A stretch of DNA of 64,000 nucleotides from Nocardia flavorosea (GTDB taxonomy: Bacteria; Actinomycetota; Actinomycetes; Mycobacteriales; Mycobacteriaceae), in contig NZ_JADLQL010000001.1 in the NCBI RefSeq assembly GCF_015477805.1, forward strand, positions 1,178,001 through 1,242,000. The letters run 5' to 3'. The notes beneath the pieces are model-generated. The model ran no database searches. It was not told the DNA's origin and worked only from the letters and a program-made list of their open reading frames with translations. Made by a program: the position numbers and the translations under genes. Below are positions 20,171 through 30,310 of the stretch, in pieces. Every line of letters starts with the position of its first letter. The stretch's first letter is position 1.

Positions 20171-20350
20171 GTGCTGCTCCTCCCAGTCCCGGTCTATCAA
20201 CGCTACCGGGCGCGACCCGTTTGCGCTGTCCGACATGATTTCGTGGTGATCACATCTGGCCCGCGACCATCATGCTGGTCAGACCATGTTAGCCTGCCCT
20301 AACCCTCGACCGGTGGGGTTCCCCACCGACTAGCCGAAAGGTTGCCAGCT

Positions 20351-20890
20351 ATGCACCTTCCCGCACGGACACTCCGGCTGTCCCGCGTCGCGGTGGCGAC
20401 GGCCGCGGCCTGCACACTGGCGCTGGGAATCACTGCCTGCGGATCCGACGACGACACCGGCACCACCGCAACCTCCAGCGTCGCGGCCACCACCAGCGCG
20501 TCGGAACACGACCCCGGCGACGACGACCGGCACGGCGATTCCGCGGACGCACCCACCGCGCAGAGCCTACAGTCCATCCTCGAACAGATCACAAATCCGG
20601 ACGTCACCGTGGACGAGAAGGTGAACCTCATCGTCGACGGCGAGGAACGGCGCGGCCAGCTCGAACAGCTCAACGCCGCCCTGCAGAACTACCGCGGGCT
20701 CAGCTACACGGTCGCCGATATCACCGTGGACGGCGATACGGCCACCGGCCAGACCACCATCACCAGTCCCCGGGGTGGCAGTGCGCCGCCGGCGCCGTTC
20801 ACCTGGGAAGAGGACGACGGCGCCTGGAAGCTCTCCGACGCCGGTGCGTGCCAACTGCTCGAATTCGCGCAGCTTTCTTGCACGCCGTAA
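20351..20890 (+). CDS. LppK-like lipoprotein
   Basis: This 179-residue precursor has an Arg-rich start, a hydrophobic signal segment (VAVATAAACTLALGIT) and a lipobox ending ITAC-G (Cys about residue 30), so it should be exported and lipid-anchored. A low-complexity Asp/Thr/Ser linker follows, then a folded domain of about 110 residues (from QSLQSILEQITNPDVTVDEK). In M. tuberculosis the lipoprotein gene lppK occupies the same position, divergent from mpa, so orthology is likely by position and architecture. An AAAGG ribosome binding site precedes the ATG at 20351. Confidence 0.8.
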   Translation: MHLPARTLRLSRVAVATAAACTLALGITACGSDDDTGTTATSSVAATTSASEHDPGDDDRHGDSADAPTAQSLQSILEQITNPDVTVDEKVNLIVDGEERRGQLEQLNAALQNYRGLSYTVADITVDGDTATGQTTITSPRGGSAPPAPFTWEEDDGAWKLSDAGACQLLEFAQLSCTP

Positions 20891-20903
20891 TCACACGAAC
20901 GAC

Positions 20904-20943
20904 GCGGTCCGCGGTGGAACACCACCGCGGACCGCCTCGTTTT
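20904..20943. terminator. Bidirectional terminator between lipoprotein gene and trmI
   Basis: A perfect 14-bp stem (GCGGTCCGCGGTGG at 20904-20917 with its complement at 20922-20935) has a 4-base loop and is followed by CTCGTTTT. It serves the plus-strand lipoprotein gene and could also serve trmI, which ends at 20963 from the other direction. Confidence 0.85.
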
Positions 20944-20962
20944 CACGCACAGACCGGGCCGT

Positions 20963-22771
<1,809 letters not shown>

Positions 22772-22914
22772 GTCCTTTCGGTGGCGACCGTTCCGTGGTT
22801 TCCGAGCCCCCACTCGCCTTGTCCGCACGCAAGCCACCGCCGATGGCAACACGCAGAGAACGCATACCGACTCCATCGCAACAACCGGCGGAGCGAGTCT
22901 TACGCGGCCCTGAC

Positions 22915-23027
22915 AGGTTTCGGCCCGTCCCCGCTGTCCGTGCTCGAGACAATGCGGCGCAGCCGCGAGGATCGAGCGCGGACAGCGGGGACCTGGTGGC
23001 CGAAACCTGCGGCGCCGTAGGCGCCGC
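22915..23027. terminator. Large interrupted inverted repeat between recB-like gene and hisG
   Basis: Left arm CAGGTTTCGGCC (22915 onward) then GTCCCCGCTGTCCG pair with GGACAGCGGGGAC and GGCCGAAACCTG on the right (to 23010), with a small asymmetric bulge and about 30 bases of apical sequence. A separate 8-bp hairpin (GCGGCGCC-GTA-GGCGCCGC, 23009-23027) follows next to the hisG stop. Position between convergent genes suggests bidirectional termination, although the size is unusual for a simple terminator. Confidence 0.65.
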
Positions 23028-23035
23028 AAATAGAC

Positions 23036-23887
23036 TCAGAAGGCGCGGCAGGAACGGATATCGGTCGCCAGGATTGCGCGGGCGCCGATCTCGGCCAGCT
23101 GGTCCATCAGCACATTGCCTTGTTTACGCGGCACCATGGCACGGACCGCAACCCAGTCCGGGTCGGCCAGCGGCGCGATGGTGGGTGATTCCAGGCCGGG
23201 GGTGAGTTGCGCGGCACGCTCCAGCAGGCTCTTCGGGCAGTCGTAGTCCAGCATCAGGTACTGCTGGGCGAACACCACACCCTTTACCCGGGCGATGAGC
23301 TGGTTACGTGCCCGGTCGTCCCGATCGGCTTCGGCCTGTTCGATGAGTACCGCTTCGGAATCGCACAGCGACTCCCCGAACGCCACCAGGTTGTGCTGGC
23401 GCAGGGTGCGCCCGGAACCCACTACATCGGCGATGGCGTCGGCGACGCCGAGCTGGATCGAGATCTCGACCGCACCGTCGAGCCGGATCACCTCCGCCTC
23501 GATTCCGCGGCGGGCCAGATCGGACAAAACCAGGTTCGGATACGAGGTGGCGATCCGCTTGTCCTGCAGGTCCTGCACCGTCCAGTCCCGGCCCTGCGGG
23601 GCGGCGTAGCGGAAGGTGGAACCGCCGAATCCGAGCGAGAGCCGCTCGGCTACCGGCGCACCGGAGTCCAGGGCCAGATCGCGGCCGGTGATACCGAGGT
23701 CCAGTTCCCCGGACCCGACGTAGATGGCGATGTCCTTGGGCCGCAGGAAGAAGAACTCGACCTGGTTGGCCGGGTCGAGGACGGTGAGGTCACGCGAATC
23801 GGTGCGTTTGCGATAACCGGCCTCGGTGAGGATGGCGGTGGCGGATTCGGAGAGTGCGCCCTTGTTGGGTACTGCGACGCGCAGCAT
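23036..23887 (-). CDS. hisG: ATP phosphoribosyltransferase HisG (long form)
   Basis: HisG catalyses the first step of histidine synthesis, joining ATP and PRPP. At 283 residues it is the long form, with two catalytic domains ([26 protein letters not shown]; the PRPP-loop-like segment [20 protein letters not shown]) and the C-terminal ACT-like domain that binds histidine for feedback inhibition (from about residue 210). It follows hisE on the same strand with a 39-bp gap, an actinobacterial arrangement also seen in Rv2121c-Rv2122c. Confidence 0.96.
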   Translation of the reverse strand: MLRVAVPNKGALSESATAILTEAGYRKRTDSRDLTVLDPANQVEFFFLRPKDIAIYVGSGELDLGITGRDLALDSGAPVAERLSLGFGGSTFRYAAPQGRDWTVQDLQDKRIATSYPNLVLSDLARRGIEAEVIRLDGAVEISIQLGVADAIADVVGSGRTLRQHNLVAFGESLCDSEAVLIEQAEADRDDRARNQLIARVKGVVFAQQYLMLDYDCPKSLLERAAQLTPGLESPTIAPLADPDWVAVRAMVPRKQGNVLMDQLAEIGARAILATDIRSCRAF

Positions 23888-23926
23888 GCTGATGGGTCCT
23901 TTCGATTCGGGGAACGGCCGGGGCGT

Positions 23927-24190
23927 CTACAGATGTCGGTAGACGTCCTCCAGCCGCAGCCCGCGGCCCACCATCAGGACCTGCACCCAGTACAGGAGCT
24001 GCGATATCTCCTCGGCGAGCGCCTCGTCGCCTTCGTGTTCGGCGGCCAGCCACACCTCGCCGGCCTCCTCCAGCACCTTCTTGCCCTGGGTATGGACGCC
24101 CGCGTCCAGTGCGGCGACGGTACCCGACCCGGCGGGACGGGTGGCTGCGCGATCCTGGAGCTCGGCGAACAGGGCCTCGAAAGTCTTCAC
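23927..24190 (-). CDS. hisE: Phosphoribosyl-ATP pyrophosphatase HisE
   Basis: HisE hydrolyses phosphoribosyl-ATP to phosphoribosyl-AMP, the second step of histidine synthesis. The 87-residue protein has the all-alpha MazG-like fold motif [17 protein letters not shown] (Glu residues for Mg binding) and ends EDVYRHL. It is stand-alone, not fused to HisI, and is co-transcribed with hisG. Confidence 0.95.
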   Translation of the reverse strand: MKTFEALFAELQDRAATRPAGSGTVAALDAGVHTQGKKVLEEAGEVWLAAEHEGDEALAEEISQLLYWVQVLMVGRGLRLEDVYRHL

Positions 24191-24363
24191 GGCAGGTCAT
24201 TGTTTCAGACCATCCCCGCGCCCTTGTCCCCGAGTGCGCACCGCTGTGCCGTAGCACTCATCGGGCCGGTTCCGCGGGGCATCGGCCGCCGAGCCGGACC
24301 GCCACCGGCAACCCGGGCCCGCGCCCTCGGTACTGTGAAGATGCGAGGAGGTGGCTGCCGACG

Positions 24364-25014
24364 GTGGACAAGAACATGGCACAGGCCCGGCAGGAGCGCC
24401 GGCAGCTGATCGTGGCCGCGGCGTCCGGTTTGTTCGCCGCCTGCGGTTACCGAGCGGCGAGTATGGACGAGATCGCCTGCCGGTCAGGTGTCAGCAAACC
24501 TGTCCTGTACAACTCGTTCAGCAGCAAACTGGAGCTCTACCTGGCAGTACTGCACGAAGCACTGCAGGTGCTGGGCGACACGGTCGCCGCGGCACTCGCA
24601 CCCGCCGAAGGCATGCGATCGATCGTCTCGGCGATGGTGGCCGCGATATTCGATTTCGCCGATACCCATCCCCGTAGCGCTGCCCTGCTGGCGGGCGCCG
24701 CGGTGGTCGATGAGCCGTCGGCGCAGCGGGTGGCCCATCAGGCCACGACAATCTGCACGGACACCCTCCTGCAGACGCTGGCCCCGTTTCCGCTGGCGCG
24801 GGCGGAGCGAAGGTGGTTGATCACGGCGGAGGTGGTCGCCATCGCGCAGTCGTGCGCGCGGTACTGGGTGCTCACCGGAAAGCCGCTTCCCCGGCACGAG
24901 GCCGTGGCCACCACCGCCGGCCTGTGCTGGGCCGGGCTGTCCGGCGTCCAGCAGGCGCCGAAACTCCCGAAACCCACCGATACGAAGTTGCCGGTGTCCG
25001 ACGCGCGGATGTAG
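24364..25014 (+). CDS. TetR family transcriptional regulator
   Basis: The 216-residue protein has a TetR DNA-binding domain at residues about 8-55 (LIVAAASGLFAACGYRAAS; IACRSGVSKPVLYNSFSSKLELY) and a helical ligand domain. The start is the GTG at 24364, placed 12 bases after an AGGAGG sequence; the in-frame ATG at 24376 has no nearby ribosome binding site. It converges on the carnitine-acyltransferase operon across a 40-bp perfect palindrome and may or may not regulate it. The ligand is unknown. Confidence 0.87.
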   Translation: MDKNMAQARQERRQLIVAAASGLFAACGYRAASMDEIACRSGVSKPVLYNSFSSKLELYLAVLHEALQVLGDTVAAALAPAEGMRSIVSAMVAAIFDFADTHPRSAALLAGAAVVDEPSAQRVAHQATTICTDTLLQTLAPFPLARAERRWLITAEVVAIAQSCARYWVLTGKPLPRHEAVATTAGLCWAGLSGVQQAPKLPKPTDTKLPVSDARM

Positions 25015-25110
25015 GCACGGCAACCATTCACGGCGATGCCGGCACCGCCCTGCCCGGGCGTAGTGGCACCGACCGACCCCTGCCATCGGCCTTGCCCGAT
25101 AACGGTCGGC

Positions 25111-25150
25111 TCGGTCTGCGGGTAGTCGCATGCGACTACCCGCAGACCGA
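25111..25150. terminator. 40-bp perfect palindrome between convergent genes
   Basis: Positions 25111-25130 are the exact reverse complement of 25131-25150, with no mismatch and no spacer. As RNA it folds into a very long stem from either strand. It lies 21 bp beyond the acyltransferase stop and about 97 bp beyond the TetR stop, which fits a shared bidirectional terminator. There is no adjacent U-run. Confidence 0.75.
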
Positions 25151-25170
25151 CATGCGCCGACCGCGTGGCG

Positions 25171-26985
25171 CTACTGCTGTGCGAGCAACGCCTCCAGTTC
25201 GGCGACCGCGGTGCGGAGGTGACCGGCGAAGGCATGCATCTCATCGGCCACCGCGGCCGGGGTGGCCAGGTAGAGGTTCCAGCGGTCCGGCAGCAGGACG
25301 TAGGCGATACCGATGCATTTCGGGCTGGTGGAGCCGAAGCCGAAGTACCGGATGTTCACCGACGGCGCCGAACTGGTGCTGAGATAATCGTCGCGCATGA
25401 TCGTCCAGCCGGGGCTGCGGTACAGCGGGATGGGGTCGGTGACGCCGAGTTCGGGGCCGCGCCGCCGCTGGATCCATTCGAGCTCCCACAGATGCTGTTC
25501 CGGCGCCGCACCGGACTGGCACTGTTTGGCCCGGGCCACATGGGCGCCGGCGGCGGTACGGGCGGCGGCGAGTTTCGCGGCGGTATCGGCGGCCGGATCC
25601 TGCATGGTGTCGACGAAGGCGATCATCTCCGGGGTGATCACCCGCATGGCCTCGGTGCGACCGTTGCGGTACTGCCGGGTCGCGATGGATTCGTAGGTGG
25701 CTCCGGTGAGACCTTTGCTGCGGCGGTGGGCCAGCTGGTAGCTCAGCTGGGCGAAGGCGTCCGGCGAGATACCGAGCTGTTTGGCGCGGGCGGTGCCGAA
25801 ATCGTCGAAGGACACCGTGGTGGTGGCGTTGTCGGCGGCGTACTGCGCGAAGGCCGCACCGGCGGCGGTGACCGCGGCGCGCTGCTCGTCGGTCAGCCGG
25901 AATTCGATCGGCTCGACCGGCGGCAGCCCCTGCTCCCGCGCCCCGGACCGGGCCGTATGCTCGGTCACCGGTGTTTCCAGCAGGGCGTCGACGAAGGACA
26001 GCACGGTCGTCCCGTCCAGCCCGCAGTGCTCGATATTGATTCCGGCCTGGCCGTCGGCGAACACGATGAACGACACCGATTTGTCGAACCAGCGGTTGGC
26101 GCTGTCACCGTGCAGGAGGGTGTCACTGGCATGGTGCTCGTCGCGGGGCGCGAAATCCTCGAGGCAGACGCAGAACAGCGCCGTTTCGATCGTGTCGAGC
26201 GCGGCGGCGTTGTGCGGATCGGTGAGCAGTTCGGCGCGGGCACGCGCCCAGTCGGCCCGGGCCGCGGTGGTCAGCTGCCCCACCGAGGTTCCGGCGGGCG
26301 CGGCTTCGGTGGCGGATTTCAGGATGGCGCACAGGCCGCCGACCAGGTCGCCGAAGGCATACGGGATGCCGTCGGCGCCGAGCACATCCATCCGGAACAT
26401 AGTGCCCCGGTGCAGCACCAGGATATGGCGGGCGTCGGAGGGGCCCGGCCACTCCTCGGTGTAGGGCACCCGAACGGTGTCCTGTTCGATGCCGGGGATA
26501 CGGGTTTCGGAGAACAGGTACTTGTTCTGCCACATCGACAGCCGCTGCCCGCGCTGGGTGACCGGTGCGATCTCCTCCCGGTCCAATGCCAGTTTGTAGT
26601 CGACGGCGGCCGCGACGAGCGCCGCGGCGCGGTCCGCCTGGCCCGCCGCGGTGGAGGCGGCCAGCGCGGTATCGTCGCGGAACAGGAAGAAGAAGTTGGC
26701 GTTCAACGCGATCCGGTCGCGCCGGCCCAGATACCGCGAGGGCCAGAACCGGTCCAGCCAGCTGCCGACGCCGGGGGTTCGGTCGTATTCGCGCAGGGCT
26801 TCGTGCAGAACCCGGCCGGCGCCGTCGGGACGCAGCAGATCGGCTACGGCCTCCTCGGTGGCCGCCAGTTCCTCGGCGGTCAGCAGGGGGGTACACCACT
26901 GCACGAAGCGGGCGCAGCTGTCCTCCAGGGTGGGCAGCGGGACCCTGGGCAGTTGGTCTTCGGCGGCAAAGGTGCGTTCGGTCAA
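25171..26985 (-). CDS. Choline/carnitine O-acyltransferase family protein
   Basis: This 604-residue protein belongs to the carnitine/choline acyltransferase family, which is far more common in eukaryotes. Landmarks are the catalytic base in INIEHCGLDG (His320, with Asp324), the STS motif YLSTSSA (536-538), and the segment NGRTEAMRVITPE, whose Arg448 aligns with the Arg that binds the carnitine carboxylate in carnitine acetyltransferases. It would move an acyl group between CoA and a hydroxyl of a small quaternary amine. It starts with a TTG after GGAGAGA, 72 bp downstream of a methyltransferase gene, as the last gene of a three-gene operon. The acceptor is unknown; a carnitine-like product of the operon is an inference. 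Confidence 0.85.
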   Translation of the reverse strand: MTERTFAAEDQLPRVPLPTLEDSCARFVQWCTPLLTAEELAATEEAVADLLRPDGAGRVLHEALREYDRTPGVGSWLDRFWPSRYLGRRDRIALNANFFFLFRDDTALAASTAAGQADRAAALVAAAVDYKLALDREEIAPVTQRGQRLSMWQNKYLFSETRIPGIEQDTVRVPYTEEWPGPSDARHILVLHRGTMFRMDVLGADGIPYAFGDLVGGLCAILKSATEAAPAGTSVGQLTTAARADWARARAELLTDPHNAAALDTIETALFCVCLEDFAPRDEHHASDTLLHGDSANRWFDKSVSFIVFADGQAGINIEHCGLDGTTVLSFVDALLETPVTEHTARSGAREQGLPPVEPIEFRLTDEQRAAVTAAGAAFAQYAADNATTTVSFDDFGTARAKQLGISPDAFAQLSYQLAHRRSKGLTGATYESIATRQYRNGRTEAMRVITPEMIAFVDTMQDPAADTAAKLAAARTAAGAHVARAKQCQSGAAPEQHLWELEWIQRRRGPELGVTDPIPLYRSPGWTIMRDDYLSTSSAPSVNIRYFGFGSTSPKCIGIAYVLLPDRWNLYLATPAAVADEMHAFAGHLRTAVAELEALLAQQ

Positions 26986-27057
26986 GTCGTCTCTCCGGTT
27001 CGGGTCGGTGCTGCTCGGCGGTGGGGTGGTCGCGGTGGTTTCACCGGTCCCGGTAGG

Positions 27058-27912
27058 TCACGAAACCGGCCGGGACACATAGAGATTGGCATACAGGCTG
27101 CCTTCGGACTCCAGGCCGGTGGGATCGATGCCGTTGGTGGTGAGGGTGTCCAGTACCTGCTCGCGTTCGGCGTCGGAGGCGAATCGGCGCTGAGTGAAGT
27201 CGCCCGGCATCCGCCGGGTGCGGTACCCCAGGGCGTCCAGTTCCGCCTCGATCGGCCCGAAACCGTACATACGTAACACGAAGTGTGCCATCCAGGGCCG
27301 GCGGTCCGGGTCGGCGGTCGCTATCCGGACGAGTGTCTTCTCGGTGACATAGCCGATACAGCCGGTGGAGATCACCAGATCGGCCGTGGCGAGGATCGCG
27401 CGCTGCTCGTCGGTGGGATCGGCCGCCTCGAGGTCGGCGTGTACAACAGAGTCCAGCAGTCCTGCCGCCCGGGCGTAGTCCAGAGCCGGTGCGGAGGCGT
27501 CCATTCCGATGAACCGTACGCCCGGTAGCGCAGTGGCCGCGCGGACGCGGTCCCGATCGCGGGCGATGAGATCACCGGTACCGAGCACCGATTCGGTGTA
27601 GGAGCCGGCCAGCTGGGTGAGACCGGTGTCCAGACGGAGCAGGGCGGCGTTCACCCCGTAGGAACATCCGATGTCCAGTACGGTAGGAGCGACCCCCACC
27701 ACCGACAGGTACTCCGATATCTGCTCGCGCAGATACGGTTTCGCCAGCTCCGGGATGCGGTAGCCCAGTTCGGACATGCGCGCGTAGTAGTCGCGGGGGT
27801 CGGGCCTCGAGTAGATATCGTCGAAGGATGCTTTCCCGGTGGTGTGCAACGGCACTGGCACGTTGTATTCCTCTCGGTAGGGCGGTACCCACTCGATCGG
27901 GTCCCTGATCAA
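27058..27912 (-). CDS. Class I SAM-dependent methyltransferase
   Basis: The 284-residue protein has a Rossmann methyltransferase domain with motif I VLDIGCSYG (78-86) and a downstream acidic/aspartate motif (RFIGMDASAPAL). An N-terminal segment of about 70 residues (containing FDDIYSRPDPRDYYARMSELGY) is not typical of small-molecule N-methyltransferases I recognise. The TTG start overlaps the TGA stop of the oxygenase gene, so the two are translationally coupled. With an oxygenase before it and a carnitine-type acyltransferase after it, N-methylation of an amino acid or amine is a reasonable guess, but the substrate is not visible from sequence. Confidence 0.82.
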   Translation of the reverse strand: MIRDPIEWVPPYREEYNVPVPLHTTGKASFDDIYSRPDPRDYYARMSELGYRIPELAKPYLREQISEYLSVVGVAPTVLDIGCSYGVNAALLRLDTGLTQLAGSYTESVLGTGDLIARDRDRVRAATALPGVRFIGMDASAPALDYARAAGLLDSVVHADLEAADPTDEQRAILATADLVISTGCIGYVTEKTLVRIATADPDRRPWMAHFVLRMYGFGPIEAELDALGYRTRRMPGDFTQRRFASDAEREQVLDTLTTNGIDPTGLESEGSLYANLYVSRPVS

Positions 27913-28769
27913 TCCAGCAGCCGGTCGCCGCGGACGGCATCGGCCGCCGCGTGATGATCCGGCAGCACCCGCCCGAAGAGCTGGCGGGTGCGCTCCACGG
28001 TGCCGATGACACCGGGGCGGTCACTGTAGGCGAAGATCGCCGTATGCCGAGGGGTCGCGCCCTGCACCGGTGATACCCGGTGCAGTGAGTACCTTCCTTG
28101 GAAAAGCTGCAGGTCGCCGGGACGTAGCGTCAGGCGCCGGACGAGACCGTCACCGGCGCCGGTGAGCACGGCGTGCACATCGGCGAGGTTCTCGGTGCGC
28201 GGGGAACGGATGTTCGGGCAGTACTCGAACACACCCCCGGACTCCGGCGCCGCCGTGAGCATGCTGACGGTGAACTCGTTGGTGTCGAAATGCCATGGGT
28301 GGGAATTGCCCGGTGCCACGACGTTCAGTACGAGACCGGCCAGTGGATCGGCGAATTCGTGCAGCCGCGGCCGGCCGAAGCACGCCGCGAGGAACCGCTG
28401 GAACGCGGTATCGGTGTAGAGCTGGTGGATCAGGGCGCCGGCCGGAATCCGGTCCCGGGGGACGAAGGCGTTACCGCGTTCGAAGATGAGCCGGCCGGGA
28501 TGGTCCGCGGGCAGTTCGGTATCGAGCGGGATGTTGTACGCGTTCACCCGTTCGGTGCGGTAGTAGGCGTGCGGCGCCATCCGTTTTCCCTGCTCTGCGA
28601 GCAGGCTGTGTAGCTCGGGCCTGATGAACTCACGCAGAACGGTGCAGCCGTCCTCCGCGAGATCGGCGCGCGCAGCCGCGACAGCGGCGTGCCACCCGGG
28701 TGTCTCGGGCTCCGCGAGCGGGTAGCGGGATGTATCGACGATCTCGTCCAAGGTCACCGTGGCGGCCAT
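27909..28769 (-). CDS. BesD/HalD-like Fe(II)/2-oxoglutarate oxygenase
   Basis: The 286-residue protein (from the ATG at 28769; the frame is open to 28823) has a cupin-type facial triad: His160-x-Asp162 in HPWHFDTNEFTVSML, a distal His230 in GRYSLHRVSP, and Arg241 in RHTAIFAY for 2-oxoglutarate. The surrounding words (GGVFEYCPNIRSP) resemble the BesD/HalD family, whose halogenating members act on free amino acids and replace the Asp by Gly. Here the Asp is present, so hydroxylation is expected rather than chlorination. It is the first gene of the methyltransferase-acyltransferase operon. The ribosome binding site is weak at both candidate starts. Confidence 0.8.
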   Translation of the reverse strand: MAATVTLDEIVDTSRYPLAEPETPGWHAAVAAARADLAEDGCTVLREFIRPELHSLLAEQGKRMAPHAYYRTERVNAYNIPLDTELPADHPGRLIFERGNAFVPRDRIPAGALIHQLYTDTAFQRFLAACFGRPRLHEFADPLAGLVLNVVAPGNSHPWHFDTNEFTVSMLTAAPESGGVFEYCPNIRSPRTENLADVHAVLTGAGDGLVRRLTLRPGDLQLFQGRYSLHRVSPVQGATPRHTAIFAYSDRPGVIGTVERTRQLFGRVLPDHHAAADAVRGDRLLD

Positions 28770-29494
28770 AGCGATATTGTTGCCGCCCAACGGCCGACAC
28801 GCCCGGAGATTCCGGGAGATCACTGGTGAGACCGGTCACGGACCATCCGGTTTTATTGATCGGCAACAGCATTCGGCATGGAATATTGTCTCTTCACACC
28901 GTTTACCGGTGCACTGTGACGCCCCGGAGCCGACGTCGCCCGAGCCGGTCGAGTGCATCCTGAAAGGCCGGGACCGCGGCTGCGGCGTACCGGTTGCCAT
29001 CCGTTCCCGCCCGCGTCCGCGCCGCGGCACACCCCGCGGTCACAACGACCCGGCCGTCCGGCCCGGGGCTCCGCGCGGCGTTAGTGAGCCCGATGCGACA
29101 AGCTGTCGCCGCATATACGGTTCCACTTCCGCGACGACCCAGCTCGCTCCGGACGTCAGCGGCATTGCCGGGGTGCTGCCGCTGCTCGTCGCACCCGGAC
29201 ACCGTAGCCGCCGTATCCGGCACTACTGCTCGACATCCCATCGGACGACTCGTGCGGACCGTCGGTTTCCGGTGACGAAGCGGAGTCGGCCGGGGTTACG
29301 TGCGGGTTGTGCTGCCCACCTCGGCGAGGCCTTCATCGGCAACGGTGTTTGCGGAGGTCGGCATGCATACACCGCGCGGCCGGTCGGCCTCCGGCCCGCA
29401 CGAACCGGCAGCCATCGGTTCGACGCCCGAACGGCAGCCGGAGCCGAGACCGCGGATCACGGCAGTTGTCCGTGCCGGGTGTCCGGGTGCGGAA
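28770..29494. other. Gap between oxygenase operon and HAD gene
   Basis: About 700 bases have no convincing gene. An AT-richer patch at 28853-28915 (TGGAATATTG and neighbours) on the minus strand may hold the promoter of the oxygenase-methyltransferase-acyltransferase operon. A minus-strand frame at 28903-29241 is open, but it has neither a recognisable domain nor good codon behaviour. I see no repeats or RNA structure of note. Confidence 0.4.
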
Positions 29495-30187
29495 TCAGCA
29501 CATCCGCGATTCGGCGTACTGACGCCGGGTCCGCAAACAGAGCTCGAGATCGTCGCGGGACAACCCGATCAAGGTGTCGCGGTGCGTCCGGGCGGGGTCG
29601 GGTGGCACCGGGATCTCACAGGGCACCACTATGACCCCGCAACCGGCTGCCGTAGCGGCGGCCACACCGGTGACCGAATCCTCCACGGCCACACAGTCGC
29701 GGACATCCAGCCCGAGTAGCTGCGCCGCCCGGAGGTAGCCGGCCGGGTCGGGTTTACCGTGCGGCACCTCGTCCCCGCAGACCGAAACATCGAACCGGTG
29801 GCGGCCCAGCGTTTCCAGGGCGAGTTCGGTGAGGGACCGCTTGGTGTTGGTGACCAGCGCGCAGGGCAGACCGGCCGCCCGGACCATCTCGAGCGCCTCC
29901 ACGGCGCCCGGACGCCACGGAATCGGACCGGTCATGAGTTCGGTGACCCGCTGCTCCAGGAACGCGCCCGCCGCCTCGACTGCCTCGGGATGCGGGTCGA
30001 CCCCCAGTTCGGTGAACATGATCCGCAGCGCGTCGGCCCCGGACGCCCCGATGAGCGCGTGCCGGACCTCCCGGGTCATTTCCCGGCCGAGTTCCCGCGC
30101 CAGCTCACGGACACCGATATCCCACAGTTTCTCCGAATCGAGCAAGGTGCCGTCCATATCCCACAGGACGCCGGCGAGCTGGGCCAT
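29495..30187 (-). CDS. HAD-superfamily phosphatase (subfamily IA)
   Basis: The 230-residue protein has HAD motif I VLWDMDGTLLDSE (nucleophile and acid/base Asp near residues 9 and 11), motif II LVTNTKRSL, motif III Lys in GKPDPAGYL and motif IV VEDSVTGVAAA. The C1 cap is of the beta-phosphoglucomutase/phosphoglycolate type. The substrate is unknown. The start at 30187 (MAQLAGVLWDMDG) is preferred over the one four codons upstream. Confidence 0.88.
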   Translation of the reverse strand: MAQLAGVLWDMDGTLLDSEKLWDIGVRELARELGREMTREVRHALIGASGADALRIMFTELGVDPHPEAVEAAGAFLEQRVTELMTGPIPWRPGAVEALEMVRAAGLPCALVTNTKRSLTELALETLGRHRFDVSVCGDEVPHGKPDPAGYLRAAQLLGLDVRDCVAVEDSVTGVAAATAAGCGVIVVPCEIPVPPDPARTHRDTLIGLSRDDLELCLRTRRQYAESRMC

Positions 30188-30310
30188 ACGTGCTGACACC
30201 TTCTCTCACGGTGGTCGGGCGGTTACCGGTGCCCGGACTCGGCGGAAATCCGGAACCCCGGCCGACCGTAACCCGGGCGGGGAAAGCGCGGCAAACCCGG
30301 TTGATCCGGG

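Noticed and set aside
25165..27276. A 703-codon plus-strand open frame opposite the acyltransferase
   Set aside because: It is Gly/Arg/Val-rich with no domain pattern, and the minus strand carries clear catalytic motifs of the acyltransferase family.
28903..29241. Minus-strand frame of 112 codons in the gap before the HAD gene
   Set aside because: There is no domain signal, no clear start, and overlapping frames on the other strand are equally open.
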